64,000 nt of DNA from Fen-1273 sp963748405. Its GTDB lineage: Bacteria > Bacteroidota > Ignavibacteria > UBA10030 > UBA6906. Location: the NCBI GenBank assembly GCA_963748405.1, contig CAVVIT010000002.1:124001-188000 (forward strand). The letters run 5' to 3'. The notes below the pieces were generated by a model, which saw only the letters and a list, made by a program, of their open reading frames with translations, was not told the origin of the DNA and did not search any database. Position numbers and translations under genes: made by a program. Of the stretch, positions 6,627 through 15,610 are shown piece after piece. Each line of letters opens with the position of its first letter. Position 1 is the first letter of the stretch.

Positions 6627-7970
6627 ATGAGCACCAACGGAAAGAAGCGCACATACAGGTACGAGACACTCCAGCTCCACGCAGGACAGCAACCCGACCC
6701 GACGACGGGATCCCGCGCGCTGCCGATCTACCAGACGACGTCGTACCAGTTTCACGATTCCGCCCATGCGGCCAACCTGTTCGGCCTGAAGGAGTTCGGC
6801 AACATCTACACCCGCATCATGAATCCGACGACCGGCGTGTTCGAGGAACGGATTGCCGCCCTCGAAGGAGGGGTCGGCGCACTTGCGACGTCATCGGGGC
6901 AGGCCGCGCAGTTTCTGGCCCTTGCCACGATTCTCCAGGCGGGTGACAACATCGTTGCGACCAGCTTCCTCTACGGCGGTACGTACAATCAGTTCAAAGT
7001 GACCCTCCCCCGCCTCGGCATCAACGTGAAATTCGTCAAGGGAGACACCCCTTCGGACTTCGAGCGTCTCATTGACAAACGGACGAAGGCCCTTTATATC
7101 GAAACGATAGGCAATCCCCGGTTGAATATCGCCGACATTGAAGGGATCGCGAAGGTCGCCCACGCCCACGGGATCCCGCTGATCGTGGACAATACGTTCG
7201 GTGCGGCCGGGTATCTCTGCCGCCCGTTCGATTTCGGCGCCGATATCATCGTCCATTCCGCGACCAAGTGGATCGGGGGACACGGCACCACGATCGGCGG
7301 CGTGATTGTAGACTCGGGGAAATTCAACTGGGCGAACGGCAATTTCCCCGTCTTCACCGAGCCGAGCCCCGGGTACCACGGACTCAAGTTCTGGGACGCG
7401 TTCGGCGCCGCAAGCCCGCTCGGCAACATCGCGTTCATCATCAGGGCGCGCGTGGAATCTCTCCGCGACCTCGGCCCGTGCCAGAGCCCGTTCAACTCCT
7501 TCCTCCTGACACAGGGGCTCGAAACGCTGTCGCTCCGGATCGACCGGCACTGCGACAACGCCCTGGCGCTCGCCCGGTGGCTCAAGCGGGATCCCAGAGT
7601 CGAGTGGGTCCTCTACCCCGGTCTCGAAGACCATCCGTATCACGCCCTCGCGAAGAAATATCTCCGCCCGGGACATTACGGAAGCATCGTCGTGTTCGGA
7701 CTGAAAGGAGGCCTTGAGGCGGGGAGGGCTCTCATCGACAACGTTGTGCTGTCGAGCCACGTCGCGAACGTCGGGGATGCCAGGACGCTCGTCATCCACC
7801 CGGCTTCGACAACCCACGAGCAGCTCAATGAGGCCGAACAGGCGGAATCGGGTGTATCACCCGGGCTCGTCCGCGTCTCGGTCGGTCTCGAACATATCGA
7901 CGACATCATCGAGGATTTCGACGTCGCCCTCGGAGTGGCTTCGAAAACCGGCGCACCCGTGAAGGGATGA
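6627..7970 (+). CDS. metY: O-acetylhomoserine sulfhydrylase / aminocarboxypropyltransferase
   Basis: A 447-residue PLP enzyme of the Cys/Met metabolism family. It makes homocysteine from O-acetylhomoserine and sulfide. ATG 6627 follows a strong AAAGGAG site at correct spacing. The N-terminus (ETLQLHAGQQPDPTTGSRA) and the long insertion after the PLP lysine are typical of MetY, not of the shorter CGS/CBL branch. The SATKWIGGHG motif places the PLP lysine at K214. It is first in an operon with the AK/HSD fusion (4 bases downstream) and metX, which supplies its substrate. The leader places the operon under SAM control. Confidence 0.95.
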   Translation: MSTNGKKRTYRYETLQLHAGQQPDPTTGSRALPIYQTTSYQFHDSAHAANLFGLKEFGNIYTRIMNPTTGVFEERIAALEGGVGALATSSGQAAQFLALATILQAGDNIVATSFLYGGTYNQFKVTLPRLGINVKFVKGDTPSDFERLIDKRTKALYIETIGNPRLNIADIEGIAKVAHAHGIPLIVDNTFGAAGYLCRPFDFGADIIVHSATKWIGGHGTTIGGVIVDSGKFNWANGNFPVFTEPSPGYHGLKFWDAFGAASPLGNIAFIIRARVESLRDLGPCQSPFNSFLLTQGLETLSLRIDRHCDNALALARWLKRDPRVEWVLYPGLEDHPYHALAKKYLRPGHYGSIVVFGLKGGLEAGRALIDNVVLSSHVANVGDARTLVIHPASTTHEQLNEAEQAESGVSPGLVRVSVGLEHIDDIIEDFDVALGVASKTGAPVKG

Positions 7971-7974
7971 TTCG

Positions 7975-10428
7975 ATGAGGGTTCTGAAATTCGGCGGGAC
8001 GTCGGTCGGGAGCGCCCCCTGCCTCAGAACGACCCTGGACGTGATCGCCGGGTCGGCCGGGGAAACGGGGACGGTCGTCGTTGCCTCCGCCCTCGGCGGG
8101 GTCACCGATGAAATCATCGCGGCTCTCGGGTCCGCGCTGGAAGGGAATTGCGATCACGGAGTGCTTCTGGGCAGGCTCCGTGATCGCCACTCTCTGCTCC
8201 TCGACGCATTCGTGAGCGGGGAGCAGGGCGCGTCTCCCAGAGCGGAGATCGAACGATGGCTTTCGCTCCTCGAAAGTCTGCTCCACGGTGTCGCACTCCT
8301 GCGCGTATGCCCTCCTTCCACGCGCGACGCGATACTGAGTTCGGGGGAGAGGCTCTCCCTTCCTGTCCTCGCCTCGGCCCTCGAAGCACGGGGAGTACGC
8401 ACCGTGACCCCGGACGCCGCCTCCATCGTCCGGACTGACGAGACACACGGCGAGGCGGTGGTCGATCTTCACGCCAGCCTCCCTCTCGTACGTGCGGCGG
8501 TTCTTCCGCACATTCCCGGCACCGTCGTCGCCGTGTCCGGCTACATCGGGAGCACCCCGGGAGGAACCCTGACGACGCTCGGACGGAGGGGGTCGGATTA
8601 TTCGGCCGCCGTCCTCGGGAACCTGCTCGACGCAGAGCGGGTGGAGATCTGGACGGATACCGACGGCGTGATGAGCGCCGACCCGCGGGTCGTGCGCGAT
8701 GCTTCATCGCTCCGTTCCATCACGTACCGGGAGGCGACGGACCTCGCCTTCTACGGGGCACACGTGCTGCACCCGAGGACCATGGGCCCGCTGGAGGCCA
8801 AGGGGATTCCCCTGATCATCCGCAACACGTTCAGGCCCGGATCTCCCGGCACGACGGTGGCCGGGGGACCGGCGGAAAACGGGAAGGACGTGAAATCCGT
8901 CACCTCCGTTTCCGATGCAATCCTCATCGCCCTGAGGTGCCGCGGGGACTTCCCGGTGACGGGTATCTATCTCCGCCTCTTCAGCACGCTCGACAGGTTG
9001 AAGGCTCCCGTGTTCGGCGTCCACCAGTCGGCCTCCGACGGTTCGCTGTCGTTTGTGACGCTCGCAGAAGGAGGGGAGGAAATCGGGCGGGAACTGCGGA
9101 AGGAGTTCTCCGCGGAACTCCAGTCCGGAAGAGTGAGCGCGATCGAGACCAGGAGTGACCTGAGCATCATCGCCGCGGTGGGAAACGGGGTCGTCGGTTC
9201 CCCGGGGGCGGGCAGACGGTTTTATGAAACGCTCGAGAGGGCGGACATCCGGCCTCTGGCTGTGTCCCAGGGGGGGGTGGACCTCACGATATCGGCGATC
9301 GTCGAAAAAAGTCAGGAGCACCGGGCGGTCACGGCCCTTCACAGGACGTTTTTCCGCCGCCGCGTGCACGTCGCCGTCGCCGGTCCCACCGGATCGGTGG
9401 GAAGGGCGCTCCTGCGTCTCATCGGGGAACAGGGGCCGTGGCTGCGCGATGTGAATGACCTGGAGCTGTCGCTTGTCGGCGCCATCAATACACGGACCAT
9501 GCTCTGGAACGACCGCGGCATTGCCCCGGCGGACACGGCCGACGAAATGCGGGCGGGGACCCCGGCCCGGTGGGAGACGTTTCTCGACCGCCTCCTGTCC
9601 CACAGGTCGGGCCCGATCGTGTTTCTCGATTGCACGGCGAGCGGGGTGATTGCGCGGGCGTACGGGACTCTGCTCGGTTCTGACGTCGCGATCGTGACTC
9701 CGAACAAGATTGCAAACACGCTCGATTTCGCGTACTATGAGCAATTGAAGCGGCTGGGAAACGGCAGGGGGACGCGCTATCTCTACGAGACGACGGTCGG
9801 AGCTGCGACCCCGATGCTGCAGACGCTCGGCGACCTCCGTCGTACCGGGGATACGATCCGCCGCGTTGAGGGGGTCCTGTCCGGAACGCTTTCGTACGTG
9901 TTCAACCGGGTGAACCGCGGTGATCGGTTTTCCAGCGCCGTCCGCGATGCGGCGGAGAGGGGATTCACCGAACCGCATCCGGCGACCGACCTCTCGGGCG
10001 AGGACGTCGCCCGCAAGCTTCTTATTCTGGCCCGGGAGGCGGGGTACAGGCTCGAGCGGGAGCAGATCCGCGTCGAGGGTCTTGTCCCGGAAGAACCCTC
10101 CGGCCTGCCGGACGCAGCCGCGTATCTCGACCTATTGCGGAAGTTCGACGGGGAGTGGTCCGACCGGGTCCGGCGCTCGGCCTCGCGCGGCAACATGCTC
10201 ATGTACCTCGCACGATTTGACGGCACGGAAGCCAGCGTCGGCGTCGAGGAGGTGCCCGGTGAAAGCCCCTTCGTCCGCCTGCGCGCCTCCGAGAACGCGG
10301 TCCATTACTACACCGACCGGCACACACCCCTCCCGCTCTCGATTCAGGGGATCGGCGCCGGTCCCGAAGTGACGGCACGCGGAGTTCTTGCCGACCTCAT
10401 CCACGCAGCGCTTCACCTCGCTGCCTAA
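7975..10428 (+). CDS. Bifunctional aspartate kinase / homoserine dehydrogenase
   Basis: An 817-residue fusion catalysing the first and third steps of the aspartate pathway towards homoserine. The kinase domain opens with KFGGTSVGS (5-13) and has the RGSDYSA catalytic segment near residue 200. A regulatory region with ACT-like repeats spans about 310-455. The dehydrogenase half starts at a VAGPTGSVGRAL dinucleotide loop (about 467) and has the ETTVGAATPML and GVLSGTLSYVFN signatures and PATDLSGEDVARK near the catalytic lysine. The arrangement matches ThrA/MetL enzymes. Placed between metY and metX under SAM-II control, it looks like the methionine-committed isozyme (MetL-like role), though the sequence alone does not tell ThrA from MetL. 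Confidence 0.94.
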   Translation: MRVLKFGGTSVGSAPCLRTTLDVIAGSAGETGTVVVASALGGVTDEIIAALGSALEGNCDHGVLLGRLRDRHSLLLDAFVSGEQGASPRAEIERWLSLLESLLHGVALLRVCPPSTRDAILSSGERLSLPVLASALEARGVRTVTPDAASIVRTDETHGEAVVDLHASLPLVRAAVLPHIPGTVVAVSGYIGSTPGGTLTTLGRRGSDYSAAVLGNLLDAERVEIWTDTDGVMSADPRVVRDASSLRSITYREATDLAFYGAHVLHPRTMGPLEAKGIPLIIRNTFRPGSPGTTVAGGPAENGKDVKSVTSVSDAILIALRCRGDFPVTGIYLRLFSTLDRLKAPVFGVHQSASDGSLSFVTLAEGGEEIGRELRKEFSAELQSGRVSAIETRSDLSIIAAVGNGVVGSPGAGRRFYETLERADIRPLAVSQGGVDLTISAIVEKSQEHRAVTALHRTFFRRRVHVAVAGPTGSVGRALLRLIGEQGPWLRDVNDLELSLVGAINTRTMLWNDRGIAPADTADEMRAGTPARWETFLDRLLSHRSGPIVFLDCTASGVIARAYGTLLGSDVAIVTPNKIANTLDFAYYEQLKRLGNGRGTRYLYETTVGAATPMLQTLGDLRRTGDTIRRVEGVLSGTLSYVFNRVNRGDRFSSAVRDAAERGFTEPHPATDLSGEDVARKLLILAREAGYRLEREQIRVEGLVPEEPSGLPDAAAYLDLLRKFDGEWSDRVRRSASRGNMLMYLARFDGTEASVGVEEVPGESPFVRLRASENAVHYYTDRHTPLPLSIQGIGAGPEVTARGVLADLIHAALHLAA

Positions 10429-10464
10429 CCGGCCGTGGGTTCCCCCGGCCACAGCGTTCTGCCC

Positions 10465-11595
10465 ATGACCGACGTACAGGATGCAACCTCCGGAAGCCGG
10501 ATCACGCGCGACGGGACGATCTTTGCCTGCCGCGAACCGTTCACTCTGGATTCCGGCGCGGTCCTCCCCTCGCTGGAAATCGCCTACACGCTCCACGGAC
10601 AGCTGAACGCCGGGGGGACGAACGCGATACTCGTCTGCCATGCCCTCACCGGCAACGCTCATGCCGCCGACGCGCCGCCATCGTCCCGCGGGATCGTTCC
10701 CGGGTGGTTCAACGGCGTGATCGGTCCCGCCCGGGGGATCGATACCGACCGGTTCCTGGTCATCTGTTCGAACATCATCGGAAGCTGCTACGGAACGACG
10801 GGACCGACAAGCACCAATCCCGCCACCGGCCTGCCGTACCGCATGACGTTCCCCCAGATGACGGTGCGCGACATGGTCCGGGCACAGAAGATTCTTCTTG
10901 ACGCCCTGGGAGTTCGCCGGCTTGCCGCGGTGATCGGCGGTTCTCTCGGCGGCATGCAGGCGCTCGAATGGGCTGTCATGTACCCCGGTGTCGTCGGATC
11001 GATCATTCCGATCGCGACGGCGGCGGCGCATTCCCCGTGGTGCATCGGGATCAGCGAGACGCAGAGGCTGGCGATCATGAACGACCCGGCGTGGGAGGGG
11101 GGAAACTACGCCAGCCAGCCGGCCCGGGGACTCACCATCGCGCGGAGCATCGCCATGATCAGCTACAGGAGTCAGCAGTCGTTCGAATCCCGGTTCGCGC
11201 GGCGGGGGATCCTCCCCGGGGACGGTCATGAACGGACCCGGGTATTCGGGGAGATCCCTCCCTCGTTCGCCGTCCAGTCCTACCTCCGGTACCAGGGACA
11301 GAAACTCGCAGGCCGGTTCGATGCCAATTCCTACATCTACCTGACGCGCGCGATGGACCTGCATGATCTGGGGGCGGGGCGGGGACCGCTCCTGGACGTT
11401 CTCCGGGGGATCTCATCGAGAGTCCTCTCGGTGGGCATTTCTTCGGATATCCTCTATCCTCCCGCGGAGCAGAAGGCAATCGCCGCAGCGATCCCGGGCG
11501 CCCTGTATGCCGAACTGGATTCTCCCTACGGTCACGACGCCTTCCTCATGGAATTCGACCCGATGAACGCCCTTCTCAGGAATTTTCTCGGGTGA
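10465..11595 (+). CDS. metX: Homoserine O-acetyltransferase
   Basis: A 376-residue alpha/beta-hydrolase acyltransferase that acetylates homoserine from acetyl-CoA and so feeds MetY. The nucleophile elbow GGSLGGMQALEW carries S160; D328 (SDILYPP) and H357 (GHDAFLME) complete the triad. GPTSTNPATGLPY and the FPQMTVRDMV segment are MetX signatures. ATG 10465 is preferred; an in-frame GTG at 10435 would add ten residues, and neither has a clear Shine-Dalgarno site. As the last full gene of the metY-AK/HSD-metX operon, it completes a route from aspartate semialdehyde to homocysteine; asd is not in the window. Some family members use succinyl-CoA. Confidence 0.93.
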   Translation: MTDVQDATSGSRITRDGTIFACREPFTLDSGAVLPSLEIAYTLHGQLNAGGTNAILVCHALTGNAHAADAPPSSRGIVPGWFNGVIGPARGIDTDRFLVICSNIIGSCYGTTGPTSTNPATGLPYRMTFPQMTVRDMVRAQKILLDALGVRRLAAVIGGSLGGMQALEWAVMYPGVVGSIIPIATAAAHSPWCIGISETQRLAIMNDPAWEGGNYASQPARGLTIARSIAMISYRSQQSFESRFARRGILPGDGHERTRVFGEIPPSFAVQSYLRYQGQKLAGRFDANSYIYLTRAMDLHDLGAGRGPLLDVLRGISSRVLSVGISSDILYPPAEQKAIAAAIPGALYAELDSPYGHDAFLMEFDPMNALLRNFLG

Positions 11596-11619
11596 CCCCT
11601 TCACACTGGAGCACACCCC

Positions 11620-11883
11620 ATGGAACAGCATCCCGTCATGATGGGCCGCAGGAAGAAGATCGCCCTTGTCGCCCACGACAATAAAAAGCCCGATCTGCTC
11701 GCGTGGGCCAGGTTCAACAAGGATCTCCTTGCCCGGCACGAACTCTTCGCCACCGGCACGACGGGGAGCCTCATCATCGAAGGAGAGATCGACTTCCTGA
11801 TTTTCTTCCGGGACCCGCTCGAGCGGCAGGTGGCGGACTATGACGGTCACCGGGAAAGGTTTTCAGTGGGGAACGTTCTCTAA
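11620..11883 (+). pseudogene. Methylglyoxal synthase remnant with internal deletion and lost C-terminus
   Basis: An 87-codon frame clearly derived from methylglyoxal synthase (mgsA; dihydroxyacetone phosphate to methylglyoxal). The N-terminal strand IALVAHDNKK, the phosphate loop ATGTTG and the later EGEIDFLIFFRDPL strand are all recognisable. About 28 residues that normally lie between GTTGxLI and EGxID are missing, including the SGPxGGDQQ loop with the catalytic aspartate. After RDPLERQ the usual PHDPD...ALLR region is replaced by unrelated sequence and a stop. Family members have about 120-150 residues. It follows metX by 24 bases. I expect no synthase activity; an expressed MGS-fold fragment with another role is possible but unsupported. 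Confidence 0.75.
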
Positions 11884-11890
11884 CGCGGAT

Positions 11891-11928
11891 GCACGACCCC
11901 GGCGACCGGACGGCCGCCGGGGTCGTGC
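11891..11928. terminator. Perfect 14-bp hairpin between convergent genes
   Basis: GCACGACCCCGGCG (11891-11904) and its exact complement (11915-11928) are separated by 10 bases. The hairpin sits between the mgsA remnant and the convergent malic enzyme gene, so it probably ends transcription from both sides. There is no T-run, so strictly intrinsic termination is uncertain. Confidence 0.6.
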
Positions 11929-11938
11929 GCGGGATCGC

Positions 11939-14251
11939 TTACTCGTAGACCGTCGTCAGCTCCGCGGGAGGTACGACCGGCACATCGTGGTCGTCGCCGC
12001 TCTCCTGCGCGTCGCGCACCGCCATCGCCGTGACGTTGACGATATCGGCGACTTCATTCCCGGGAATCAGGAGATACACCGGCTTCCGGATGCCGAGGAT
12101 GATGGGACCCACGCAGTCGGCGTTGCCGAGCTTCGCGAGAAGTTTGACGGCGATGTTGGCGGACTGCAGATCCGGGCAGACGAGAAGGTTCGCCCCTCCC
12201 TTCAGCGAGCTGAACGAATACAGCGTTTCAAGGATCTCCGGGACCACGGCGGTATCGGCCATCATCTCGCCGTCGACCATGAGGTCCGGCGCACGGCGCT
12301 TGACGAGCTCCGCCGCCCGCGCCATCTTCTGCGCCGACGGGTGCCTGGTGCTCCCGAAATTGCTGAACGACAGCATGGCGATGCGGGGCTCGATGTCGAC
12401 GCTCCTGACCTTTTCCGCCGCGAGGATCGCGATGTCGGCAAGCTGCTCCGCCGTGGGTTCAAAATTCACCGTGGCATCGGTGATGAAACGGACGTCGTTC
12501 TTGAAGATCAGCATGTAGAGTCCCGCCACCGTGAGCGTGCCCGGTTTCGGCCTGATGATCTGGAGCGCGGGACGCATGGTCTCCGGGTAGTGCTGCGTCA
12601 GTCCGGAGACGAGCCCGTCGGCGTCCCCCGCGTGCACCATCATCATGCCGAAGTCGATCGGACGGCGGACGTGATTGCGCGCGATCGTCTGCGTCACCCC
12701 TTTCCGCTTCCGGATATCGTAGTACTTGCTTGCATACTCGTCGAACTTCGGACTGTTCACGGGGTCGACGATCTCGATCCCTTCCAGATTGAGATCCAGC
12801 ATCCTGATCTTGTCCCGGATGAGCTTCTCGTCGCCCAGCACGATGGGCTTCGCGATCTCTTCGTCGAGGATGATCTGGCTGGCACGGAGGATCTTGTCTT
12901 CGCTCCCCTCGGGAAAGACGATCCGCTTGGGGGCCCGCTGGGCCTTGTGGATGAAGATCCGCATGAGCTGCTTCGAGCGGCCGAACCTGCTTTCCAGGGC
13001 GTCGCGGTACGCCGCCAGGTCCTCGATCGGTTTCCGTGCCACGCCGCTGGCCATCGCCGCCTTTGCAACGGCGGGCGCCTCCCACAGCAGCACCCGCGGA
13101 TCGAGCGGCTTCGGAATGATGTAGTTCCTCCCGAATTTCAGTCGCTCCCCCCCGTACGCCTTGATGACGGAGTCGGGAACGTCTTCCTTGGCAAGGCGCG
13201 CCAGTGCGTGCGAGGCGGCGAGTTTCATCTCGTCGTTGATCGCGGTTGCCATGCAGTCCAGCGCGCCGCGGAAGATGAACGGGAAGCCCAGGACGTTGTT
13301 GACCTGGTTCGGGTAGTCGGACCTTCCCGTCGCCATGATGACGTCGGGCCGGGCCTCAACGGCATCCTCGTAGGTGATCTCGGGATCGGGATTGGCCATG
13401 GCGAAGATGACGGGATCCTTCGCCATGCTCCTCACCATCTCCTTGGTCACCACGCCCTTGACGGAGACGCCGGCGAACACGTCGGCCCCCTTCATGGCGT
13501 CCGCGAGCGTTCTGCACGGCGTGTCGATCGCGAAATACTCTTTGTACGGATTCATGCCTTCCGTGCGGCCGCGATACACGACGCCCTTGGTGTCACAGAG
13601 GATGAGGTTCTCCCGTTTGACGCCGAGCGTAATGTAGAATTTTGCGCAGGCAATCCCCGCGGCCCCCGCCCCGCTGAACACGACCCTGACGGTGTCGATC
13701 TTCTTCCCGACGATCTCGAGCGCGTTGAGGAGCCCCGCCCCCGAGATGATCGCGGTCCCGTGCTGGTCGTCGTGGAAGACGGGGATCGTCATCGTCTTCT
13801 TCAGCTCTTCCTCGATGTGGAAACATTCCGGCGCCTTGATGTCTTCGAGGTTGATGCCGCCGAATGTGGGCTCCAGGGCGCGGACGATCCGGATGATCTC
13901 TTCCGGATCCTTGGTGTCAAGCTCGATGTCAAAGACGTCGACATCGGCGAACCTTTTGAACAGAACTCCCTTGCCTTCCATGACGGGCTTGCCCGCAAGG
14001 GGACCGATGTCGCCGAGGCCCAGCACGGCGGTTCCGTTGCTCACGACGGCGACGAGGTTGCCCTTCGCCGTGTATTTGTATCCGTCGGCGGGGTTGGCGG
14101 CGATTTCAAGGCAGGGAACGGCAACCCCGGGGGTGTACGCCAGCGAAAGGTCGTGCTGGGTTTCACAGGGTTTTGTCGAGACGACTTCGATCTTGCCGCG
14201 GCGCCCCTGGCTGTGGTAGTCAAGCGCGTCTTGTTTGCGTATCATTGCCAT
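11939..14251 (-). CDS. maeB: NADP-dependent malic enzyme with phosphotransacetylase-like domain
   Basis: A 770-residue malic enzyme (malate to pyruvate plus CO2, reducing NADP). Residues about 1-430 hold the malic domain, with LGLGDIGPLAGKPVMEGK (77-94) and HDDQHGTAI (160-168), and the NAD(P)-binding Rossmann region after it. Residues about 430-760 form a phosphate-acetyltransferase-like domain, which in MaeB serves acetyl-CoA regulation and not catalysis. Length matches E. coli MaeB (759). The start has a GAGGAG site. It is monocistronic, divergent from the M48 protease gene and convergent with the met operon. Confidence 0.95.
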   Translation of the reverse strand: MAMIRKQDALDYHSQGRRGKIEVVSTKPCETQHDLSLAYTPGVAVPCLEIAANPADGYKYTAKGNLVAVVSNGTAVLGLGDIGPLAGKPVMEGKGVLFKRFADVDVFDIELDTKDPEEIIRIVRALEPTFGGINLEDIKAPECFHIEEELKKTMTIPVFHDDQHGTAIISGAGLLNALEIVGKKIDTVRVVFSGAGAAGIACAKFYITLGVKRENLILCDTKGVVYRGRTEGMNPYKEYFAIDTPCRTLADAMKGADVFAGVSVKGVVTKEMVRSMAKDPVIFAMANPDPEITYEDAVEARPDVIMATGRSDYPNQVNNVLGFPFIFRGALDCMATAINDEMKLAASHALARLAKEDVPDSVIKAYGGERLKFGRNYIIPKPLDPRVLLWEAPAVAKAAMASGVARKPIEDLAAYRDALESRFGRSKQLMRIFIHKAQRAPKRIVFPEGSEDKILRASQIILDEEIAKPIVLGDEKLIRDKIRMLDLNLEGIEIVDPVNSPKFDEYASKYYDIRKRKGVTQTIARNHVRRPIDFGMMMVHAGDADGLVSGLTQHYPETMRPALQIIRPKPGTLTVAGLYMLIFKNDVRFITDATVNFEPTAEQLADIAILAAEKVRSVDIEPRIAMLSFSNFGSTRHPSAQKMARAAELVKRRAPDLMVDGEMMADTAVVPEILETLYSFSSLKGGANLLVCPDLQSANIAVKLLAKLGNADCVGPIILGIRKPVYLLIPGNEVADIVNVTAMAVRDAQESGDDHDVPVVPPAELTTVYE

Positions 14252-14342
14252 AGCGGGATCTCCTCAGTTGACAATGCGCACGGTATTCTCCGGGTGAGTG
14301 GCACGCACACGCGCAGAGATCCTGCGGGTGTCGTTAACGGCC

Positions 14343-14371
14343 AAGGTACGGGAATTTGGGGAATCCTCCAA
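14343..14371 (-). promoter_or_regulatory. Predicted promoter of maeB
   Basis: On the minus strand TTGGAG (14371-14366) and TACCTT (14348-14343) are 17 bases apart. The leader would be about 85-90 bases. The -35 element is weak, so confidence is modest. Confidence 0.4.
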
Positions 14372-14385
14372 ATCAGGGATGTTGA

Positions 14386-14414
14386 TTGATTTTCAGGGCG
14401 TTTCTCACTATTTT
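14386..14414 (+). promoter_or_regulatory. Predicted promoter of the M48-plsC-gatC-kdsB operon
   Basis: TTGATT (14386-14391) and TATTTT (14409-14414) with a 17-base spacer, ending about 43 bases before the protease start. It is divergent from the maeB promoter. Confidence 0.5.
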
Positions 14415-14457
14415 GAATAAACACAATCGTTCCATACTACCGACGCCGCGCCGTGCC

Positions 14458-15597
14458 ATGGTCTCTGAAGGGCTGACGTCACCGCGGAGTTCACCTCCGC
14501 GGACCGAAGAGGCAAGAGCGTATAACCGCATCAAGCTCGCCACCGGCATCACCTCCTCCCTCCTGTCACTCGCCCTTCTCGTCACGATCGTCGCCACACC
14601 CGGCGGAGCCTCGATTGCCGCACGGTGCTCGTCGGTGTGCCCGGACCGGTACGGCGCGCTCCTGCTGTTCGCCCTGGCGGTCGGCATTGCGCAATCCGCG
14701 CTCACGCTCCCGCTGGCATGGTATTCCGGTTTCCACATCGAACAACGGTTCGGCCTGTCGAACCAGTCCGCCGCGGCGTGGGTGCGGGAGCGCCTCAAGG
14801 GCCTGGCGATCGCCGCGCCGCTTGCCGCGAGTGTGTTCTGCATCCTGTATTTCTGTCTCGGAACGTTCGGCGCTCTCTGGTGGATACCCGTCGGCGTTAC
14901 GCTCACGCTGATCTCGGTCGTGCTGGCGCGCGTCGCCCCCGTCCTGATCATGCCGCTCTTTTACCGGTTCACGCCCATCGCCGACGGGTCGCTGAAGGAT
15001 AGGATCCTGGGACTCTCGGAACGCGCAGGCGTCCGGGTCGAAGGGGTGTTCTCGTTCAATCTCAGCAAGACGACGAGAAAGGCGAACGCCGCCTTCACGG
15101 GAATCGGACGCTCCCGCCGGATCATTCTCGGCGACACCCTCGTGAGCGAATTCTCGGAGGACGAGATCGAGACCGTCTTTGCCCATGAACTCGGTCACTA
15201 CCGGTTCGGCCATATCCGCACGGGGATCATCATCGGCACGCTCTCGACGTTCGCCGGACTGTATGTCGCCGCCCGGCTGTACGACGCCTCGGTGGCGGCG
15301 CTGCATTTTTCGTCGGTGACCGACCTTGCCGCGCTGCCGCTCCTTGCGATCTGGCTTTCCCTGTTCGGTCTCCTGACCGCGCCCGTGGGCAACATGATCT
15401 CGCGGCGCCACGAGCGCCAGGCCGATGCCTATGCGGTCCGCACGACGGGAAAACGGGACGCTTTTGTTTCCGCGCTCCGGAAGCTCTCGGCGACGAATCT
15501 CGCCGACCCTGCGCCCCACCCGATCGTGGAGTTCATGTTCTACAGTCATCCGCCTGTCGCGAAACGCATCCGGGCCCTCGATCGGGACCACCTCTAA
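14458..15597 (+). CDS. M48 family integral-membrane metalloprotease (Ste24/CAAX-protease-like)
   Basis: A 379-residue membrane zinc protease. After a short cytosolic N-terminus come hydrophobic segments at about 25-45, 65-85 and 120-165. The catalytic HELGH lies at 243-247 and E319 in ERQAD (319-323) is the third zinc ligand. More membrane segments flank the active site, as in the Ste24 branch, and not as in soluble HtpX-like forms. ATG 14458 is chosen because the open frame upstream lacks an ATG and overlaps the promoter. It heads an operon with plsC (13 bases), gatC, kdsB and DUF502. The likely role is membrane-protein quality control; the substrate is unknown. Confidence 0.9.
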   Translation: MVSEGLTSPRSSPPRTEEARAYNRIKLATGITSSLLSLALLVTIVATPGGASIAARCSSVCPDRYGALLLFALAVGIAQSALTLPLAWYSGFHIEQRFGLSNQSAAAWVRERLKGLAIAAPLAASVFCILYFCLGTFGALWWIPVGVTLTLISVVLARVAPVLIMPLFYRFTPIADGSLKDRILGLSERAGVRVEGVFSFNLSKTTRKANAAFTGIGRSRRIILGDTLVSEFSEDEIETVFAHELGHYRFGHIRTGIIIGTLSTFAGLYVAARLYDASVAALHFSSVTDLAALPLLAIWLSLFGLLTAPVGNMISRRHERQADAYAVRTTGKRDAFVSALRKLSATNLADPAPHPIVEFMFYSHPPVAKRIRALDRDHL

Positions 15598-15610
15598 AGG
15601 AAGGGCGACA

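Noticed and set aside
6430..6630. A 66-codon frame before metY
   Set aside because: It runs through aptamer 3 and terminator 2 and overlaps the metY ribosome-binding site; the sequence is fully explained as regulatory RNA.
11840..14389. Very long open frame (about 850 codons) on the plus strand opposite the malic enzyme gene
   Set aside because: It is a mirror of the maeB codon pattern in GC-rich DNA. The predicted product is Asp/Arg/His-rich with no domain, and maeB is unambiguous.
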